NCBI RefSeq assembly: GCF_001514065.1 | Contig: NZ_KQ948424.1 | Span: 655,568 to 719,567 of the forward strand | Reading direction: 5' to 3' | Length of the DNA: 64,000 nucleotides | Origin: Streptomyces antibioticus | GTDB taxonomy: Bacteria > Actinomycetota > Actinomycetes > Streptomycetales > Streptomycetaceae | Part shown: piece after piece, positions 43,772 through 52,589 of the stretch | Layout of the letters: each line of letters starts with the position of its first letter | How positions within the stretch are numbered: the stretch's first letter is position 1 | Notes under the pieces: generated by a model | Databases searched by the model: none | The model's input: only the letters and a program-made list of their open reading frames with translations | What the model was told of the DNA's origin: nothing | Made by a program: the position numbers and the translations under genes

Positions 43772-45063
43772 GACGTCTTCTCCGCCCTCTCCATCTCCAG
43801 CTCGACCTCCGTGCCGCCGCCCGGCACCGCACGCAGGCGGGCCGTGCCGCCGTGGCGCTCCATGCGGCCGATGATCGATTCTCTGACACCCATGCGGTCG
43901 GCGGGTATCGAGTCGGGGTCGAAGCCGGGGCCGCGGTCCCGGACCGACACGAAGACCGTCTTTCCCTCGACTTCGGCGTAGACCTGCACCGCGCCGCCCT
44001 CGCCACCGTACTTGGCCGCGTTCACCATCGCCTCGCGCGCGGCCTGCATCTGTGCGCCGATCCGTTCGTCGAGGGGGCAGTCGCCGACGATGACGACCTC
44101 CAGGGGGACGCCGTGCTTGTCCTCGACCTCGGCCGCGTTGCGCCGGACCGCCTCGGCGAGGGTGTCGGGTTCGTCGGCCTCGTCCTTGCCCGTGCCCTCG
44201 GGTTTGTAGAGCCAGGTGCGCAGGTCGCGCTCCTGGGCGCGGGCGAGGCGGCGCACCTCGCCGGCGTTCTCCGCGTTGCGCTGGATCAGGGTCAGGGTGT
44301 GCAGCACGGAGTCGTGGACATGGGCGGCGACCTCGGCGCGCTCCTGGGCGCGGATGCGCATCAGGCGCTCCTCGGAGAGGTCCTGGGTCATGCGCACGAG
44401 GTAGGGGCCGGCGAGAAGCGTGATGCCGACCAGGACCGCGAGGGCCGCCTGGAGGACGGAGCCGAGGTGGGCGGCCGAGCCCTGCATGACGAAGATGCCG
44501 GACACACCGGCCGTGACCAGCAGGACGCCGCCCGCGGCGCGCAGCAGGCTGAGGGTCCGCCTGCGGCGGCCGACCTCGGCCCAGCGGGCCCGGCGGGCGT
44601 TGTCGGCCTGGCGCCAGACCAGGGCCACACCGGCGCCGACGAGCACGGCGGGCCAGAGGTAGGCCTTCGCGCCCGTGCCCAGGTTGACGTTGCCCACGAA
44701 GACCATGGCCACCACGACCATGAGGAGCAGGGCGACGATCTGGCCCTTGTCCGGTCTGCGGGCGACGAGGCGGCGGCGGCCGTCGGGCGAGGTCTCGGTG
44801 GTGACGAAGGACGGGGGCTTCTGGCCGCTCACGCCTCCGACGCCGAGCGGCACGAAGAACCAGAAGGCGGCGTACAGCAGGGCGCCGAGGCCGTCCGCCA
44901 TGAACAGCCCGGCGAACACGAGCCGCACCCAGATCACAGGCAGCCCGAGATGCCCTGCGAGCCCCCGCGCCACACCCCCCAGCCAGCGTCCGTCACTGCT
45001 GCGGTAGAGCTTGCGCGGCGGCCGCGGTTCGACGAGTGGCGCTGCTGCGGCTGCTTCCGGCAT
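43768..45063 (-). CDS. PspC-domain histidine kinase
   Basis: Length 431 aa from ATG 45063 (MPEAAAAAPLVEPRPP); the upstream extension is rejected for lack of homology. N-terminal PspC domain with two helices (about 20-75: LYRSSDGRWLGGVARGLAGHLGL). About four further membrane helices follow to about residue 210. The kinase core has the phosphorylated His in EVAAHVHDSVLHTLTLIQ and HATPase boxes (AREAMVNAAKYGG, DRGPGFDPDSIP). It is the partner of the LuxR regulator downstream. Divergent from another PspC protein gene, with which it may form an envelope-stress circuit. Confidence 0.94.
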   Translation of the reverse strand: MPEAAAAAPLVEPRPPRKLYRSSDGRWLGGVARGLAGHLGLPVIWVRLVFAGLFMADGLGALLYAAFWFFVPLGVGGVSGQKPPSFVTTETSPDGRRRLVARRPDKGQIVALLLMVVVAMVFVGNVNLGTGAKAYLWPAVLVGAGVALVWRQADNARRARWAEVGRRRRTLSLLRAAGGVLLVTAGVSGIFVMQGSAAHLGSVLQAALAVLVGITLLAGPYLVRMTQDLSEERLMRIRAQERAEVAAHVHDSVLHTLTLIQRNAENAGEVRRLARAQERDLRTWLYKPEGTGKDEADEPDTLAEAVRRNAAEVEDKHGVPLEVVIVGDCPLDERIGAQMQAAREAMVNAAKYGGEGGAVQVYAEVEGKTVFVSVRDRGPGFDPDSIPADRMGVRESIIGRMERHGGTARLRAVPGGGTEVELEMERAEKTS

Positions 45064-45253
45064 GCTATCGATGTTCACACGGCGCGACGGCCGAAGCATC
45101 AGGGTCGGCCCCCTAGACTCCCCTGATCTTCGAGACGCGCAGAAACGGCACGGCCCTCGCGCGTCTCCCCGGCGTCGGGTCAGGGGCGATATCAGGGTCC
45201 GGCCAGGGTCGTTCCGACTCCCGTCGCGGCAGCTCGCCCGTCACCATGGACCC

Positions 45254-46777
45254 ATGACAGATCACCAGCACGCCGCGGACCCGGCGCCCGACGAGGGCGC
45301 CTCGTCCGCCGCGCCCTCCGCGACCGCCGCCGGTGAGGAACCGCGCGCGCACGGGCGGGCGGGTGCGCGGAAGGAAGAGGAGCGGCCGGGCGCGGCTGGA
45401 CCGACGGGCGGCCGCGACGGGCTTGGTCCTCCTGGCGCGGACAGGGTTCGTTCTGCCGGCGAGGACGGGGGCCGTCCGCCCGGCGAGGGGGAAACGGCCG
45501 CGCCGCCGTCGAAGTTCCGCCGCGACCGGCAGCACAAGACGTTGGCGGGCGTGTGCGCCGGGCTGGGGCGGCAGTACGACATGGACCCGGTGATCTTCCG
45601 GATCACCCTCGCCGTGCTCTCCGCGACCGGCGGCATCGGCCTCATCTTCTACGGCTTCGCCTGGCTCTTCGTGCCGTACGAGGACGACGAGGAGAACGAG
45701 GTCCGCAAGCTGCTGACCGGCCGTGTCGACGGCCAGGCCCTGACGGCCGTGCTGTTCGCGCTGGTCGGCTGCGGCGTGTTCCTGACCATGCTGAACAACG
45801 GCACGGTGCTGGCCTTCGCCGTCGTCGTCTCCCTGCTCCTCGCGGGCGCCGGGTACTGGTCGCGGCAGCGCGGCACCCCCGACACCGACCCGCTGGCCGC
45901 CCAGGCCGCCGCCGACGCCCCGCCGGAGGCCCAGGCCCCGCCGGTCAGCGTCACCTACCCCTCCTGGTGGCGCGACCCCATCGTCAAGGACGGCACCCAC
46001 GAGGGCGGCACCGGCTATCTGTGGGGCCCGGGCGACGCCCGCACCCGCGACATCGCGGACGCCATCGACTTCAGCCTGGCCCGTGGCTACGGCCACGCCG
46101 GTGCGGACCTGCGCACCGCCCGCCCGCAGCCCTCCAGGCAGCGCGGCCCGCGCTGGATCGGCGGCTGGATCTTCCTGCTCGCCCTCCTCGCGGCCGGTCT
46201 CGGTACGGGGCTGACATGGGACGAGCACCCGCTCGGCACCAGCCTCCAGACCGGTCTGGCCTGCGCGCTGATCGTCCTGGGCCTCGGTATCGCGGTCAGT
46301 TCGTTCCTCGGGCGTACGGGGGCGGGCTCGATCTTCCTGGCGGTGCTCACGGCGGGTCTGCTCGCCGGGGCGGCCGCCGTGCCCAAGGACATCGGCACGG
46401 ACTGGGTCCGGGAGAACTGGCGGCCCGCCGCGGTGGCGGACGTCCAGCCGAAGTACAACCTGGGCACCGGCGTCGGCACGCTCGATCTGAGCAGGCTGGA
46501 CCTCACCAAGGCGCGGACGGTGGCGACCAGGGCCGAGGTCGGGGTCGGCAAGCTGAAGGTGATCGTGCCGAAGGACGCGACGGTGAAGGTCCACATCGAC
46601 GTGGGCGTGGGCGACATCCAGCTGCCCGGTGACAACCAGGAGGACGTGGACGTGGAACCGGGCAAGTACAAGGAGGCCACCTTGACCCCGGCCAAGGGCG
46701 TGAAGCCCTCCGGCACCCTCGACATCGATCTCCAGGTCGGCGTCGGACAGGCGGAGGTGAGCCGTGCTGCGTCATGA
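45254..46777 (+). CDS. PspC-domain membrane protein with LiaF-like C-terminus
   Basis: Length 507 aa from ATG 45254. Residues 1-85 are disordered and charged. PspC follows (FRRDRQHKTLAGVCAGLGRQYDMDPVIFRITLAVL). About four or five more membrane helices lead to a C-terminal beta-rich part (about 400-507: GVGTLDLSRLDLTKARTVATRAEVGVGKLKVIVPKDATVKV), which resembles the LiaF/DUF2154-type toast-rack domain. LiaF-like proteins repress LiaRS-type kinases, so it may tune the divergent PspC kinase. The next gene overlaps by 14 nt. Confidence 0.9.
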   Translation: MTDHQHAADPAPDEGASSAAPSATAAGEEPRAHGRAGARKEEERPGAAGPTGGRDGLGPPGADRVRSAGEDGGRPPGEGETAAPPSKFRRDRQHKTLAGVCAGLGRQYDMDPVIFRITLAVLSATGGIGLIFYGFAWLFVPYEDDEENEVRKLLTGRVDGQALTAVLFALVGCGVFLTMLNNGTVLAFAVVVSLLLAGAGYWSRQRGTPDTDPLAAQAAADAPPEAQAPPVSVTYPSWWRDPIVKDGTHEGGTGYLWGPGDARTRDIADAIDFSLARGYGHAGADLRTARPQPSRQRGPRWIGGWIFLLALLAAGLGTGLTWDEHPLGTSLQTGLACALIVLGLGIAVSSFLGRTGAGSIFLAVLTAGLLAGAAAVPKDIGTDWVRENWRPAAVADVQPKYNLGTGVGTLDLSRLDLTKARTVATRAEVGVGKLKVIVPKDATVKVHIDVGVGDIQLPGDNQEDVDVEPGKYKEATLTPAKGVKPSGTLDIDLQVGVGQAEVSRAAS

Positions 46778-47012
46778 ATTCCGCCCGGGCAAACTCATCG
46801 CCGGCTTCTTCCTGGCCCTGGCAGGCATCATCTACGCCGGAGACGCGGGCGGCGCCTGGGAAACCCCGTGGTTCGCGATCATCCCCGTGGTCACGGCAGG
46901 CCTGTGCCTGGCGGGCGCGGTGGGACTGCTGACCCGGTCGGTCCGACGCCGCCGCAGAACGGCCGGCGGCACGGGGACACCGGAGGAGTCGTCGCCGGAG
47001 ATACCCGGGTAG
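46764..47012 (+). CDS. Small two-helix membrane protein of the PspC operon
   Basis: Length 82 aa from GTG 46764 with GGAGG 6 nt upstream, overlapping the PspC gene by 14 nt. Two hydrophobic helices (KLIAGFFLALAGIIYAGDA and IIPVVTAGLCLAGAVGLL) and a basic, then polar, tail. It is probably an accessory subunit of the PspC/LiaF system. No family name. Confidence 0.8.
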   Translation: MLRHEFRPGKLIAGFFLALAGIIYAGDAGGAWETPWFAIIPVVTAGLCLAGAVGLLTRSVRRRRRTAGGTGTPEESSPEIPG

Positions 47013-47028
47013 GCCCGAACCTCCCCGC

Positions 47029-47052
47029 CACCGCACGGCCGGCCGTACGGTG
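47029..47052. repeat. 24-bp near-perfect palindrome upstream of the PASTA gene
   Basis: CACCGCACGGCC (47029-47040) and GGCCGTACGGTG (47041-47052) with a single mismatched pair and no loop. It sits 5 nt before the PASTA start codon and 17 nt after the previous stop. It could be a terminator arm or an operator. Confidence 0.55.
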
Positions 47053-47057
47053 TGGGG

Positions 47058-47312
47058 ATGGGTGAGTGGCCGGCGAGTGTCGAAGTTCCCGACCTGGTGG
47101 GTTTGACGGGGCAGGAAGCCCGGGCGGTCTGCCGCGATCTCGGGCTGTTCCTGGGTTACTACAACATGGACCAGCAGCTGCCGCGGAGCATGGTGATCGC
47201 TCATCAGGAGCCGCCGCCCGGAACCATGGCGGAGCGTGCCGCGGCGGTCAGGATCTGGACGACGCTGGATCCGCCGCCCGCCGACCGGCGGCGACCGGAC
47301 GAGGCCGGCTGA
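47058..47312 (+). CDS. Small single-PASTA-domain protein
   Basis: Length 84 aa from ATG 47058; a GTG two codons earlier is possible. The sequence is one PASTA domain (VEVPDLVGLTGQEARAVCRDLGLFLGYYNM...VIAHQEPPPGTM). PASTA domains bind peptidoglycan fragments or beta-lactams in PknB-type kinases and PBPs. No signal peptide is seen, so this copy may be cytosolic. Function unknown. Confidence 0.82.
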   Translation: MGEWPASVEVPDLVGLTGQEARAVCRDLGLFLGYYNMDQQLPRSMVIAHQEPPPGTMAERAAAVRIWTTLDPPPADRRRPDEAG

Positions 47313-47333
47313 CGGCGGGCAGCAGCGCCCCCG

Positions 47334-47870
47334 TCACCAGGCCGAGGCCGCGCTCCGTTCTCGGCGTCGGTTTCTGATCAGCGCGTCCAGCGACAGATAG
47401 GGCGCCCCGGCCAGCACCAGCGGCAGCCAGGCCATCAGATAGGCGAGGTCGTTGCCGTAGTAGTAGGGCTCCGCGGCCCAGCTCATCGTCAGCCAGAGGC
47501 TGAGGGAGATCAGGGCTCCGCCCAGGGCGGCGAGGCGGGCCAGGAGGCCGAAGAGGGTGCCGAGGCCTACGGCCAGTTCGCCGAAGGCGATGGCGTAGCC
47601 GAAGCCGACGGGGTTGTTGAGGGCCATGTCGACCATGGCCGGGATCGCCGACGACTGCTTGACGTTGCGCATCTGGTCGCCGATCGAGCCCACGCCCGAG
47701 TCCTTCATGAAGGCGCTGTCGGTGAGCTTGTCCAGCCCGGCATAGATGAAGGTGACGCCCAGGAAGACGCGGAGCGGGAGCAGCGCGTAGTGGGTGGCGG
47801 TGTCGCGCCAGCTCCGGCCGCCGCCGTCGAAGTAGGGGGTGTGCGTGTCCGTACGAAAACCGTGAGTCAT
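47334..47870 (-). CDS. DoxX family membrane protein
   Basis: Length 178 aa from ATG 47870 with AGGAG 4 nt upstream. Four helices; the DoxX signature is LLPLRVFLGVTFIYAGLDKL and FGYAIAFGELAVGLGTLFGLLARL. DoxX proteins are linked to thiosulfate:quinone oxidoreductase or redox-homeostasis complexes. No partner genes (ThiF-like, SseA) are adjacent. Monocistronic. Confidence 0.9.
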   Translation of the reverse strand: MTHGFRTDTHTPYFDGGGRSWRDTATHYALLPLRVFLGVTFIYAGLDKLTDSAFMKDSGVGSIGDQMRNVKQSSAIPAMVDMALNNPVGFGYAIAFGELAVGLGTLFGLLARLAALGGALISLSLWLTMSWAAEPYYYGNDLAYLMAWLPLVLAGAPYLSLDALIRNRRRERSAASAW

Positions 47871-47981
47871 CGCTCCTAGCCGCCTCTCACCCAGCGTGCC
47901 GTGACCCCTCAAAAGACCATACGCACGAAAGGGAGATGCCGCTCAATGCTGACGGAGGCGTTTTCGGTGGGGTTCAGAGGC

Positions 47982-48446
47982 TCAGATGTGAGCCCGGATC
48001 TGCCGTACCGGGTGCCCCAGTGCCGTTCCGACGGCTGCGAGTTCCTCGTCGCTGAACCAGATGAGTCCCGGGTTCCAGGCGGCGATCTCGAAACGGGCGA
48101 ATCCGCAGGGCCAGTCGAAGTCCAACTGGTCCAGCGAGACGGCGGCCCCGCAGCAGGGAACCGTCGCGTCGAGGGTCGGGAAGCCGTCCTCGTGGTCCTC
48201 GATGAGGTCGGCCCACCAGTCGAGGTCGATCGCATCCCGGCAGCGCGGACAGCCGATCCGCTCCAGGTTCTGCGCGCTGTCGACCACGGAGGGCAGGTCG
48301 TACCAGTCGACGTCGATCTCGACGTCCGTGTCGGGGTCGAGGCCGCCGACCAGCTCGGTCACGAGAGCCTCGGCGCGGAGGGCACCTGCCTCCTGGGGCT
48401 GCCAGTGCGGGTCGACGGGGATGACGGACAGCACGTCTTCACTCAT
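47982..48446 (-). CDS. Uncharacterised protein with CxxC and CC motifs
   Basis: Length 154 aa, acidic, no membrane segment. Cysteines occur as CPRC near residue 66 and CC near residue 98, which may bind zinc. A very acidic DPDTDVEIDVDWYDLP precedes the first motif. Similar proteins occur in Streptomyces as hypothetical proteins. Downstream of the IPT-like membrane protein gene on the same strand with 57 nt between them, possibly cotranscribed. Confidence 0.75.
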   Translation of the reverse strand: MSEDVLSVIPVDPHWQPQEAGALRAEALVTELVGGLDPDTDVEIDVDWYDLPSVVDSAQNLERIGCPRCRDAIDLDWWADLIEDHEDGFPTLDATVPCCGAAVSLDQLDFDWPCGFARFEIAAWNPGLIWFSDEELAAVGTALGHPVRQIRAHI

Positions 48447-48503
48447 GAATCAGGCCTCTCCCCCGGTCGTCATGGCTCGGGCTTCTCCGCTGGGCGTCAC
48501 CGC

Positions 48504-49781
48504 TCAGTCCGTCACATCGATGGCGTACCGGTTCGTCTCCACACCCGCCGCGGTGATCACCTGGACCTCGACCCGGCCCGGTTCCACGTCCGCCGGGACG
48601 GGGACGGTCAGGACGGCGTCCGTGGGGTTGCTGAAGCCGCCGGTCACCGGGACGAGCGGGACATGGACGTGGACGGTGCCCACGCGGACCGTCATGCGGG
48701 ACAGCCGTTCCGCGCCCTGGGCGCCCGGCGGCACGAATCCGGCGCCGCGGATCTCGATGTCGTCGCCGGTGCGGATCGGGGCGTCGAGGTCGCCGGCCTC
48801 GCGGGCACGGACGACGGAGAGGATGACGGGACGGCCGCCCTCGGCGTACTTGCCGGCCAGGTAGGTCGCGGCCGAGATGAGGACCACGACCGCCAGCCCC
48901 CAGGGGAGGTCGGGGAGTTGGTCGGGGCGGCGGGCCAGCCGTACCGCGGCGAACAGCAGGGCGACCGCGCCGATGACGACGTACTGGATGTCGGCGAAGG
49001 TGCCGCGCCCGGCGTCGTCGGTGAGCAGGTCGGCGGCCCTGGGGCGGTCGGCGCGCACCTTCTGGAGCCGTTGCCCGAGCACCCGCAGCCCGACCACGCG
49101 CCGCACCAGCACCGCGATCCCGCAGACCACGGCGAGGACGGTCACCACACCGGCACCGCGGGCGAGTTCGAGCCCGGAGATCAGCGTGTCGCGCTCGGCC
49201 GGGTCGGACGCGGCGGCGAGACGACCGACGAGGACGAGCACCGCGTACACGACGAACAGCACCCAGGCCACGGCGACCACGCGGGAGGTGGAGAGGCGGT
49301 TGTCCTCGCCGATCACGGGGGCCAGCGCGCCGCCCCGGGCGCGATGGAACCAGGAGGCCGCGGTCAGGGCTCCGGCGGTCAGCACGGCGGCCAGCAGGCC
49401 GGCGGTGCGGGCGGCGGTCCAGCCCGCGCCGATCGCCGTCAGCGCCTGGACGAGCAGGAGGACGACCACGCCCGCCCACACCGTGCCCGCGGTGCGGGTC
49501 CACAGCCGGGCCAGCCACGCCTCGCCCTCGGCGCGGCCGCGTTCGGCGACCAGTTCCGCCGACTGGGTCAGTTCCTCCGACACCCACTGCCGGGAGGCCG
49601 AGGCCGAGTGGGCCACGGCGGCCGGCAGGCCCTGTCCGGCGGCGAACTCGTCCCGTTTCACGAGGAATGCGGCGACCGCCCGCCGATGCCCCTCCCGCGC
49701 CCCGTGCGGACAGTCCCCGCAGGTGCAGCCGCCTCCGTGCGCGCCCGCATCCGCGCTCTGTCTCGCCTCCTGCACCGCCAC
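48504..49781 (-). CDS. Membrane protein with IPT/TIG-like C-terminal domain
   Basis: Length about 425 aa if it starts at GTG 49781 (VAVQEARQSADAG); the start is uncertain and the frame is open further upstream. A cysteine motif CTCGDC lies near residue 20. About seven hydrophobic helices follow (TRTAGTVWAGVVVLLLVQAL and onward to about residue 330). The C-terminal 95 residues look like an immunoglobulin-like IPT/TIG domain (DDIEIRGAGFVPPGA...VTGGFSNPTDAVLTVPVPADVEPGRVEV). Topology and role unknown. Divergent from the DUF4429 gene. Confidence 0.72.
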   Translation of the reverse strand: MAVQEARQSADAGAHGGGCTCGDCPHGAREGHRRAVAAFLVKRDEFAAGQGLPAAVAHSASASRQWVSEELTQSAELVAERGRAEGEAWLARLWTRTAGTVWAGVVVLLLVQALTAIGAGWTAARTAGLLAAVLTAGALTAASWFHRARGGALAPVIGEDNRLSTSRVVAVAWVLFVVYAVLVLVGRLAAASDPAERDTLISGLELARGAGVVTVLAVVCGIAVLVRRVVGLRVLGQRLQKVRADRPRAADLLTDDAGRGTFADIQYVVIGAVALLFAAVRLARRPDQLPDLPWGLAVVVLISAATYLAGKYAEGGRPVILSVVRAREAGDLDAPIRTGDDIEIRGAGFVPPGAQGAERLSRMTVRVGTVHVHVPLVPVTGGFSNPTDAVLTVPVPADVEPGRVEVQVITAAGVETNRYAIDVTD

Positions 49782-49968
49782 GCCCGACGCCCGCCTTCCC
49801 CGCGATCTCCACGCTGCGCGGCCCCTGCCGAGGTCTCGGCGGCCGCTCTGCAACTCCCGTGCGATGACAGCGAATTGTGCCCTACGCCACGGCGGGCTCG
49901 TCCGGCAGGTCTGGTCAGGGCGGGTGAAGCCGGGGTTGCCGTGTTGACCTGGCTGCGAGAATTTCTGT

Positions 49969-50847
49969 ATGGCCGAGATCATCCAGCGCGACGGGACCTG
50001 GGCCTTCGACGGCACGACGGTCAGGATCACGCCGGGACTTCACCGTTCGGTGCCGCTGTTCCGGCAGACGTACGGGGAGATCGCCGTGCCTCTGGAGGCC
50101 GTCTCGGGTGTCGTCTTCGAGCCCGAACGCAAGCGGGGGCGGCTGCGGATGCGGCTGCGCGAGGGCGCCGATCCGCTGTTGCAGGCGACCGGGGGGCGGT
50201 TGCCGGACGCGGCGGACCCGTACCGCCTTGCGGTGGACATCGACCGGGCCGGGGTCGCGGAGTACGTGGCGGAGGAGATCCGGCATGCGCTGCTGCTCGA
50301 CCAGATCCCCAAGGACGCGACGAAGACGTATCTGCTGTCGGGGCCGCCGGTCCCGGTCTCCGTGCGCTCCTCCGACGGCAGCGTCTCCTTCGACGGCCTC
50401 CAGGTCCGCATCGACTGGGCCGACACCTCGGACCGGGTGAAACGGGCGACCGGCCCGCGGATCATCGCGCTCTCCGACCTGGTGGGCGTGGAATGGCTGC
50501 CCAACTCTGGTTACGAGGACGGTTTCCTGCGGTTCGTGACCCGCGAGACGGCGTTCTCCAAACTCCCGCCCGAGAAGGACCCGTACGCCCTGGACCTGTG
50601 GGGCAGCGCCCGCCGCGACCTGCTCACCGCCCTGGTGGCGACCGCGGTCACCGCCCGCCTCCCGCACCCCTCCACCCGCACGGGCGGCGACCAGCCGCCG
50701 CAACTCCCGCCGACGGTGCCGTCCCAGGCCGACCACCACGACGTACTGCTGCGCAGGCTGCGGGAGCTGGGCGAGCTGCATCGCGAAGGGGTGCTGACGG
50801 ACGAGGAGTTCGCGATGACCAAGGCGGTGATACTCAGAGGCTTCTAG
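49969..50847 (+). CDS. DUF4429 and SHOCT domain protein
   Basis: Length 292 aa from ATG 49969. Two DUF4429 repeats: about 1-100 (AEIIQRDGTWAFDGTTVRITPG) and about 125-220 (VSVRSSDGSVSFDGLQVRIDW). The C-terminal about 35 residues are a SHOCT motif (LLRRLRELGELHREGVLTDEEFAMTKAVIL), a short helical module often involved in oligomerisation. It is soluble. After the TAG stop, the same frame stays open for 25 codons of Glu/Gln-rich repeats up to a second TAG at 50925. Confidence 0.9.
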   Translation: MAEIIQRDGTWAFDGTTVRITPGLHRSVPLFRQTYGEIAVPLEAVSGVVFEPERKRGRLRMRLREGADPLLQATGGRLPDAADPYRLAVDIDRAGVAEYVAEEIRHALLLDQIPKDATKTYLLSGPPVPVSVRSSDGSVSFDGLQVRIDWADTSDRVKRATGPRIIALSDLVGVEWLPNSGYEDGFLRFVTRETAFSKLPPEKDPYALDLWGSARRDLLTALVATAVTARLPHPSTRTGGDQPPQLPPTVPSQADHHDVLLRRLRELGELHREGVLTDEEFAMTKAVILRGF

Positions 50848-50856
50848 GGCCCGTCC

Positions 50857-50922
50857 GAGGAACAGGCCCTGCCCGAGGAACAGGCCCAGGCCGAGGAACA
50901 GGCCCAGTCCGACGAAAAGGCC
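50857..50922 (+). repeat. 18-nt tandem repeat directly after the DUF4429 stop codon, in frame
   Basis: Units of 18 nt built on GAGGAACAGGCC start at about 50857, 50875 and 50893, with a degenerate fourth (GACGAAAAGGCC) at 50911. In the frame of the upstream gene they read EEQALP/EEQAQA/EEQAQS/DEKA and end at TAG 50923-50925. Confidence 0.85.
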
Positions 50923-51731
50923 TAGCTCAGCAGATCCGGCTCGCTCCGGCTGATGTCCTGCCACAGCGGCTGGTAGTTGATCCATGCGACCAGGTCGCCG
51001 CCCAGCTGCTCCCGGGTCGCGACCGCCGCCTTGTGGTCGATCAGGATCGGGCGGCCCGCTGCCCTGGCCGTCAGCTGGACCTGGGCGGAGCGTTCCATGG
51101 AGAGGAACCACCAGGCCGCCGCGTCGACCGAGTCGCCGACGGTCAGCAGGCCGTGGTTGCGCAGCACCAGGCCCTTCCCGGAGTCCAGGGCGGCGGCGAT
51201 CCTGCGGCCCTCGGCGGCGTCCACGGCGACGCCCGAATACGCGTCGTACACCGCGTGGTCCTCGTAGAAGGCGCAGCTCTCCTGGGTGATCGGGTCCAGG
51301 AGGTCGCCGAGGGCGGAGAGGGCGCGGCCGTGCACGGAGTGGCAGTGGGCGACCGCGACCACATCGGGCCGGGCGGCGTGGACCTGGGCGTGCACGGTGA
51401 AGGCGGCCTGATTGACGTGGTAGCGGCCCTCGATGACCTGTCCGTCGGTGTTGGCGAGGACCAGGTCGCTGACGGTGACGTGTTTGAAGGGCATGCCGAA
51501 GGGGTTGACCCAGAAGCAGTCGGTGAACTCCGGGTCGCGTGCGGTGATGTGGCCGGAGACCCCGTCCTCGAAGCCCTGCCGCCCGAAGATCCGCAGCGCG
51601 CCCGCCAGCCGTTCCTTGCGGTGCCGGCGCTCGTCCTCGACCGAGTCGTGCATCGGCGGCATCGCGAACCGGAGGCTGTCGGTGGGCAGGGGGGCCGGCG
51701 GGGTCGGTCCCGGTTCATACGTCCCGTGCAT
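50922..51731 (-). CDS. Class II aldolase/adducin family protein
   Basis: Length 269 aa from ATG 51731 with GGAGGA close upstream. The fold is the zinc-dependent class II aldolase/epimerase family (GVSGHITARDPEFTDCFWVNPFG, VAVAHCHSVHGRALSAL with two zinc His, LVLRNHGLLTVGDSVDAA with the third). Members include fuculose-phosphate aldolases and ribulose epimerases, but proteins of this length in Actinobacteria mostly lack an assigned substrate. Its stop overlaps the second stop codon of the DUF4429 frame on the other strand. Divergent from the 211-aa gene. Confidence 0.92.
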   Translation of the reverse strand: MHGTYEPGPTPPAPLPTDSLRFAMPPMHDSVEDERRHRKERLAGALRIFGRQGFEDGVSGHITARDPEFTDCFWVNPFGMPFKHVTVSDLVLANTDGQVIEGRYHVNQAAFTVHAQVHAARPDVVAVAHCHSVHGRALSALGDLLDPITQESCAFYEDHAVYDAYSGVAVDAAEGRRIAAALDSGKGLVLRNHGLLTVGDSVDAAAWWFLSMERSAQVQLTARAAGRPILIDHKAAVATREQLGGDLVAWINYQPLWQDISRSEPDLLS

Positions 51732-51911
51732 CGGTCCTCCAGCACTGGGGTGGCTTTACGGGGCGGAAGTTACCGTCGGTCAGCGCAGGAGAACAGGCGT
51801 CTGAGGTAACGATGCCGTGTGCAACCCTTCCGGCGGCTCGGCGGTCTGGTGTGCGGAACGAATAGTTCCCGACACTCCAGCACCAGTTTTGAGTCACCCC
51901 CGGAGCCCTCC

Positions 51912-52547
51912 TTGAGCCTCGTCGAACGTCACCTCAGCTCCCTCATGCGGCAGCTCGCGACCCAGGACCACGTCGAGCTGGTCCACCCCTTCGCCGAGCA
52001 CAAGCTGTTCGGAGCGCTGGTCTACGTCGCCGAGTGCTTCGGCTTCCGCTACGCCGGGGTCCGCCTCGTTGGCCGCCACAAGATCCTCCACGTCCACCTG
52101 GTCCGCGACACCCACCCCGCGGCCCAGCAGCGCGCCGCCGCGAACCTCGCCGCTTTCCCGCAGGTCGGCGCGGGTGGCACGGTCCCCGGCATGTACCTGA
52201 ACTCGCTCACGCCGGTCCCCGAGGCCCAGGCCGACGTCGACCTGATCATCGCGCTCATCAAGTACGACGCCCTGGTGGAAGCGGGCAACCCTCGGCAGCT
52301 CAGGACCATCGGCTGGGGCGCCGCCGCCCTGTTCCTGCTGATGGCCCCGCTGACCGGCGCGTACGCCGTCCTCCTGCCGCTCGCCGTGCTGATGCCGGCG
52401 TTCATGTACGGCGCCCTCCGCATCAACACGGTCCGCCGCGCCAAGCTGGCCGCGCAGCTGACGGCCGGCGGCTGCACGCAGGTGCGGGACGACGCGGGAC
52501 GGGAGAGGTACGTGCGCCCGCTGCCGTACGCCGTGCAAGACGCGTAA
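51912..52547 (+). CDS. Uncharacterised protein with C-terminal membrane hairpin
   Basis: Length 211 aa from TTG 51912, where GGAG lies about 6 nt upstream; ATG 51945 is possible. Residues 1-125 are soluble with a sequence starting SLVERHLSSLMRQLATQDHV. Two helices follow at about 134-175 (TIGWGAAALFLLMAPLTGAYAVLLPLAVLMPAFMYGAL). No family is recognised. The PNPOx-fold gene follows after 42 nt on the same strand. Confidence 0.72.
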   Translation: MSLVERHLSSLMRQLATQDHVELVHPFAEHKLFGALVYVAECFGFRYAGVRLVGRHKILHVHLVRDTHPAAQQRAAANLAAFPQVGAGGTVPGMYLNSLTPVPEAQADVDLIIALIKYDALVEAGNPRQLRTIGWGAAALFLLMAPLTGAYAVLLPLAVLMPAFMYGALRINTVRRAKLAAQLTAGGCTQVRDDAGRERYVRPLPYAVQDA

Positions 52548-52589
52548 TACCGGACAGCAGGCGTCGGGTATCGGCGCCACACTCGTCGT

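Noticed and set aside
48439-49812. 457-codon ORF overlapping the IPT-like membrane protein gene on the same strand
   Set aside because: The alternative frame is Arg/Gly-rich low complexity, whereas the chosen frame has clear membrane helices and an IPT-like domain.
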